Shown: one piece after another, positions 61,930-64,000 of the stretch
Numbering within the stretch: position 1 is the stretch's first letter
How the letters are laid out: each line of letters starts with the position of its first letter
Source of the DNA: Vanilla planifolia
Taxonomy: Eukaryota > Streptophyta > Magnoliopsida > Asparagales > Orchidaceae
Reading direction: 5' to 3'
Assembly (NCBI GenBank): GCA_023846275.1
Contig: CM043865.1
Span: 6,994,068-7,058,067, forward strand
Length of the DNA: 64,000 bases
The notes under the pieces: model-generated
What the model saw: the letters and a program-made list of their open reading frames with translations, nothing else
Told to the model about the DNA's origin: nothing
Databases searched by the model: none
Position numbers and translations under genes: made by a program

Positions 61930-64000
61930 ACAGGAAACAAAATATATCAATAATGGTTTAATGATGATAAACATATGATGTTACAAGTACTATAAACAAT
62001 TCATTGAAACTGTGGAATATTAAAATCACCTTTCCCAAGCCTAAATATAAAGATAGAGCTTTCGAGGTAGGAACAGAAAAAATAAAAAAAAGTGCAGCAT
62101 AAACAAAATAACAACTAAATTGGTATTCTCAAAATCTAGTACATAGCAACAAAACATCATGTAGCGAACTAAACATATTATATAAAGAAGTGGATGAAGT
62201 CACGAAAATCTGTCACCAAATTGATGAAAAGTAGACGAGAAAGTTCTTTCACCTAAAAGGGACACAACGAAACTTAAAATAATTATCCTGAAAAGGGTTG
62301 GCTCAGCCCAAATTCAAGGGTTTTTCGACTTAGAAGGGTCTTTGAGTGGGAAGAATAAGGGATTAGTTGAAATGGAAGAATAAAAAATAATTAACATAAA
62401 GATATGCACTGAGATTGGATTGAAGATTTGGGATTATTGTACAAATGAAGAATTGAAAGGACAAAATATTAGCAAACAGAATGAACAGAAGAAAAAAGAA
62501 AACAATACTTGTTCAAAGAAAATTTATTGAAAAATGCAAAAATTCAACGATATCAACACAGGTTCCAAGCTATCATAAAATACCATTGGTTAGAAAAAGG
62601 GAGAAAAAGGAACAAAAGGTCAATGAACTACACAGTTGAAAAATAAAATTTTTAAGCTGATTTGGGTATTGGTTAGCATCAGAACACCTGCCAATTATTA
62701 TAAATGACAATTGTAAATAATCAGAGACTCGGCTCAAGGTGAATCGCAAAAAGCTCAAAATATTAATTGGAAAGAAATATATGCAATACAACATCTATAA
62801 TTAAAAAAGATCGAAAGAGAGGTGCATTAGTAGGGGTAATTTAAAAGAACAGAATGTAAGCAATAGAATTGTTTATGGAAGGAGAAATAATGGTTGTGGG
62901 ATATTAGCTATCAAACACTAAATAAAGAAATGTAAGAATACCAACTTCATTTCACATCAAAAATATTTTATAATATTTAAAACATAATTAAAAAAAAAAC
63001 AATAGATTAGTACCATCAAAATTATAGATAATACATTTAGATAATTTGACCTCGGCATGGATAGAAGAAACACATCATGATTCAAGAAAAAACACACATA
63101 TAAGAATAATGCAAGATGAAAAATTGTTGCTTCCAAGTTAGGAGCTTAAAATAGGCATAATATCAATAACTGACTTATCTCATACATGGGGTCAACTATA
63201 TAAATCCTCTAATGCACATAATCAATCATGAAGTCCTCAATTTTAACCATGCAAGATCTTTTCATAATCTCGTTATTTCATTTAGGGTCATACCATTTCC
63301 CATTAAAAATAGTTATTTCAATAATTCCCTAATTAAAGGTAGAATATCCTCAAACTATACTCAATTTTCCCAAAGCACATTAAGTGACCTAGACGTATCT
63401 TCAACGTAGTTGGTCCAAAACTAACATATTTATTCATTCCCCATCCTTCCATACAGCAACTGATTATCCTCATCTTGGATCTATGCATTCTAAGTTTATA
63501 AATATATAACCCTTAGTAAGGTTAGCCTCACAATGATAATATAAAATCATTTTAAATTTATTCCAAACAAAAAAAGTTAGATAATCTTGTCAACTTCATT
63601 CAATTAATAGAAGTTCATTAAAGAGATCAAACATCTATATCCCAATCTTTAGCTTGTCAAATGGTAAGAACAAATGATATCTAAAATAGTCACTCTTATT
63701 TGTAATTTGACCATTATTAGTTATAATCCATTAAATTCGACCTAATCTAAACAAGTATGAAAATGTAATATCACAATTTCTTTTGATTGTTCCTAAATCA
63801 AATTGTAATATGATAGGCTTTCAAAAACTAGACATGAAAAAGCAAAAGGGAAAGCATTAGTATCCAAGGTAGCAGTAAACTATTAAGCTTAAAAACCTCA
63901 ACAAGTGATCAGTTTCACTCATCCTTAATGCACTTCACTAGAAATATGCAGATAACAAGGAAGAAGAACATACATAAAATAGCCAAGAAATGAATAATAA
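61930..64000. other. COQ3 intron running off the window
   Basis: I looked on the minus strand for the DVGCGGG-type exon and did not find it, so this stretch is read as intron continuing past the right edge. It is AT-rich with no other feature. Confidence 0.5.

Overview
This window is nuclear DNA from a flowering plant. It is strongly AT-rich, carries spliced genes with the plant exon layouts of a NIP aquaporin and of COQ3, and is full of decayed retroelements, microsatellites and degenerate tandem repeats. The species cannot be told from sequence alone. The long, transposon-filled introns suggest a woody dicot or an early-diverging angiosperm. I saw no tRNA, rRNA, organellar or bacterial genes and no CRISPR array.

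Layout. Positions 1-16,000 are mostly AT-rich non-coding DNA with a few orphan exon-like stretches (2.8-3.0 kb minus; 4.43, 5.53 and 5.91 kb plus; 13.1-13.4 kb plus), an unidentified decayed repeat (about 7.0-9.4 kb) and short degenerate tandem repeats. At 16.9-25.5 kb lies a probable very old LTR retroelement, recognised by a pair of diverged direct repeats and a primer-binding-like site. From 26,698 to 36,645 there is a complete five-exon NIP-type aquaporin gene on the plus strand, predicted at 268 residues. Its first intron is about 8.9 kb and starts with a GC donor. That intron holds a diverged tandem duplication, a decayed copy of the gene's own exon 2, an old repeat, a GC-rich 2.9 kb solo LTR nested inside that repeat, and a recent 118-bp duplication. 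Positions 36.7-45.4 kb are an intergenic stretch of AT-rich DNA with a 48-bp tandem array and other repeats. From 45,487 to the right edge, on the minus strand, lie the last six exons of COQ3, the ubiquinone O-methyltransferase. One intron is 10.5 kb and contains a decayed L1-type LINE; the next is 4.8 kb. The 5' exons of COQ3 lie beyond the window.

The two real genes converge and are unrelated in function: one encodes a membrane channel for water and small neutral solutes, the other a mitochondrial ubiquinone biosynthesis enzyme. The most interesting observation is the structure of the NIP gene. An intact exon 1 is followed by a dead exon 2 and then, 7.2 kb further on, by live exons 2-5. This fits a single transcription unit assembled from two partly eroded tandem copies and held together by a GC-AG intron that spans a nested retroelement.
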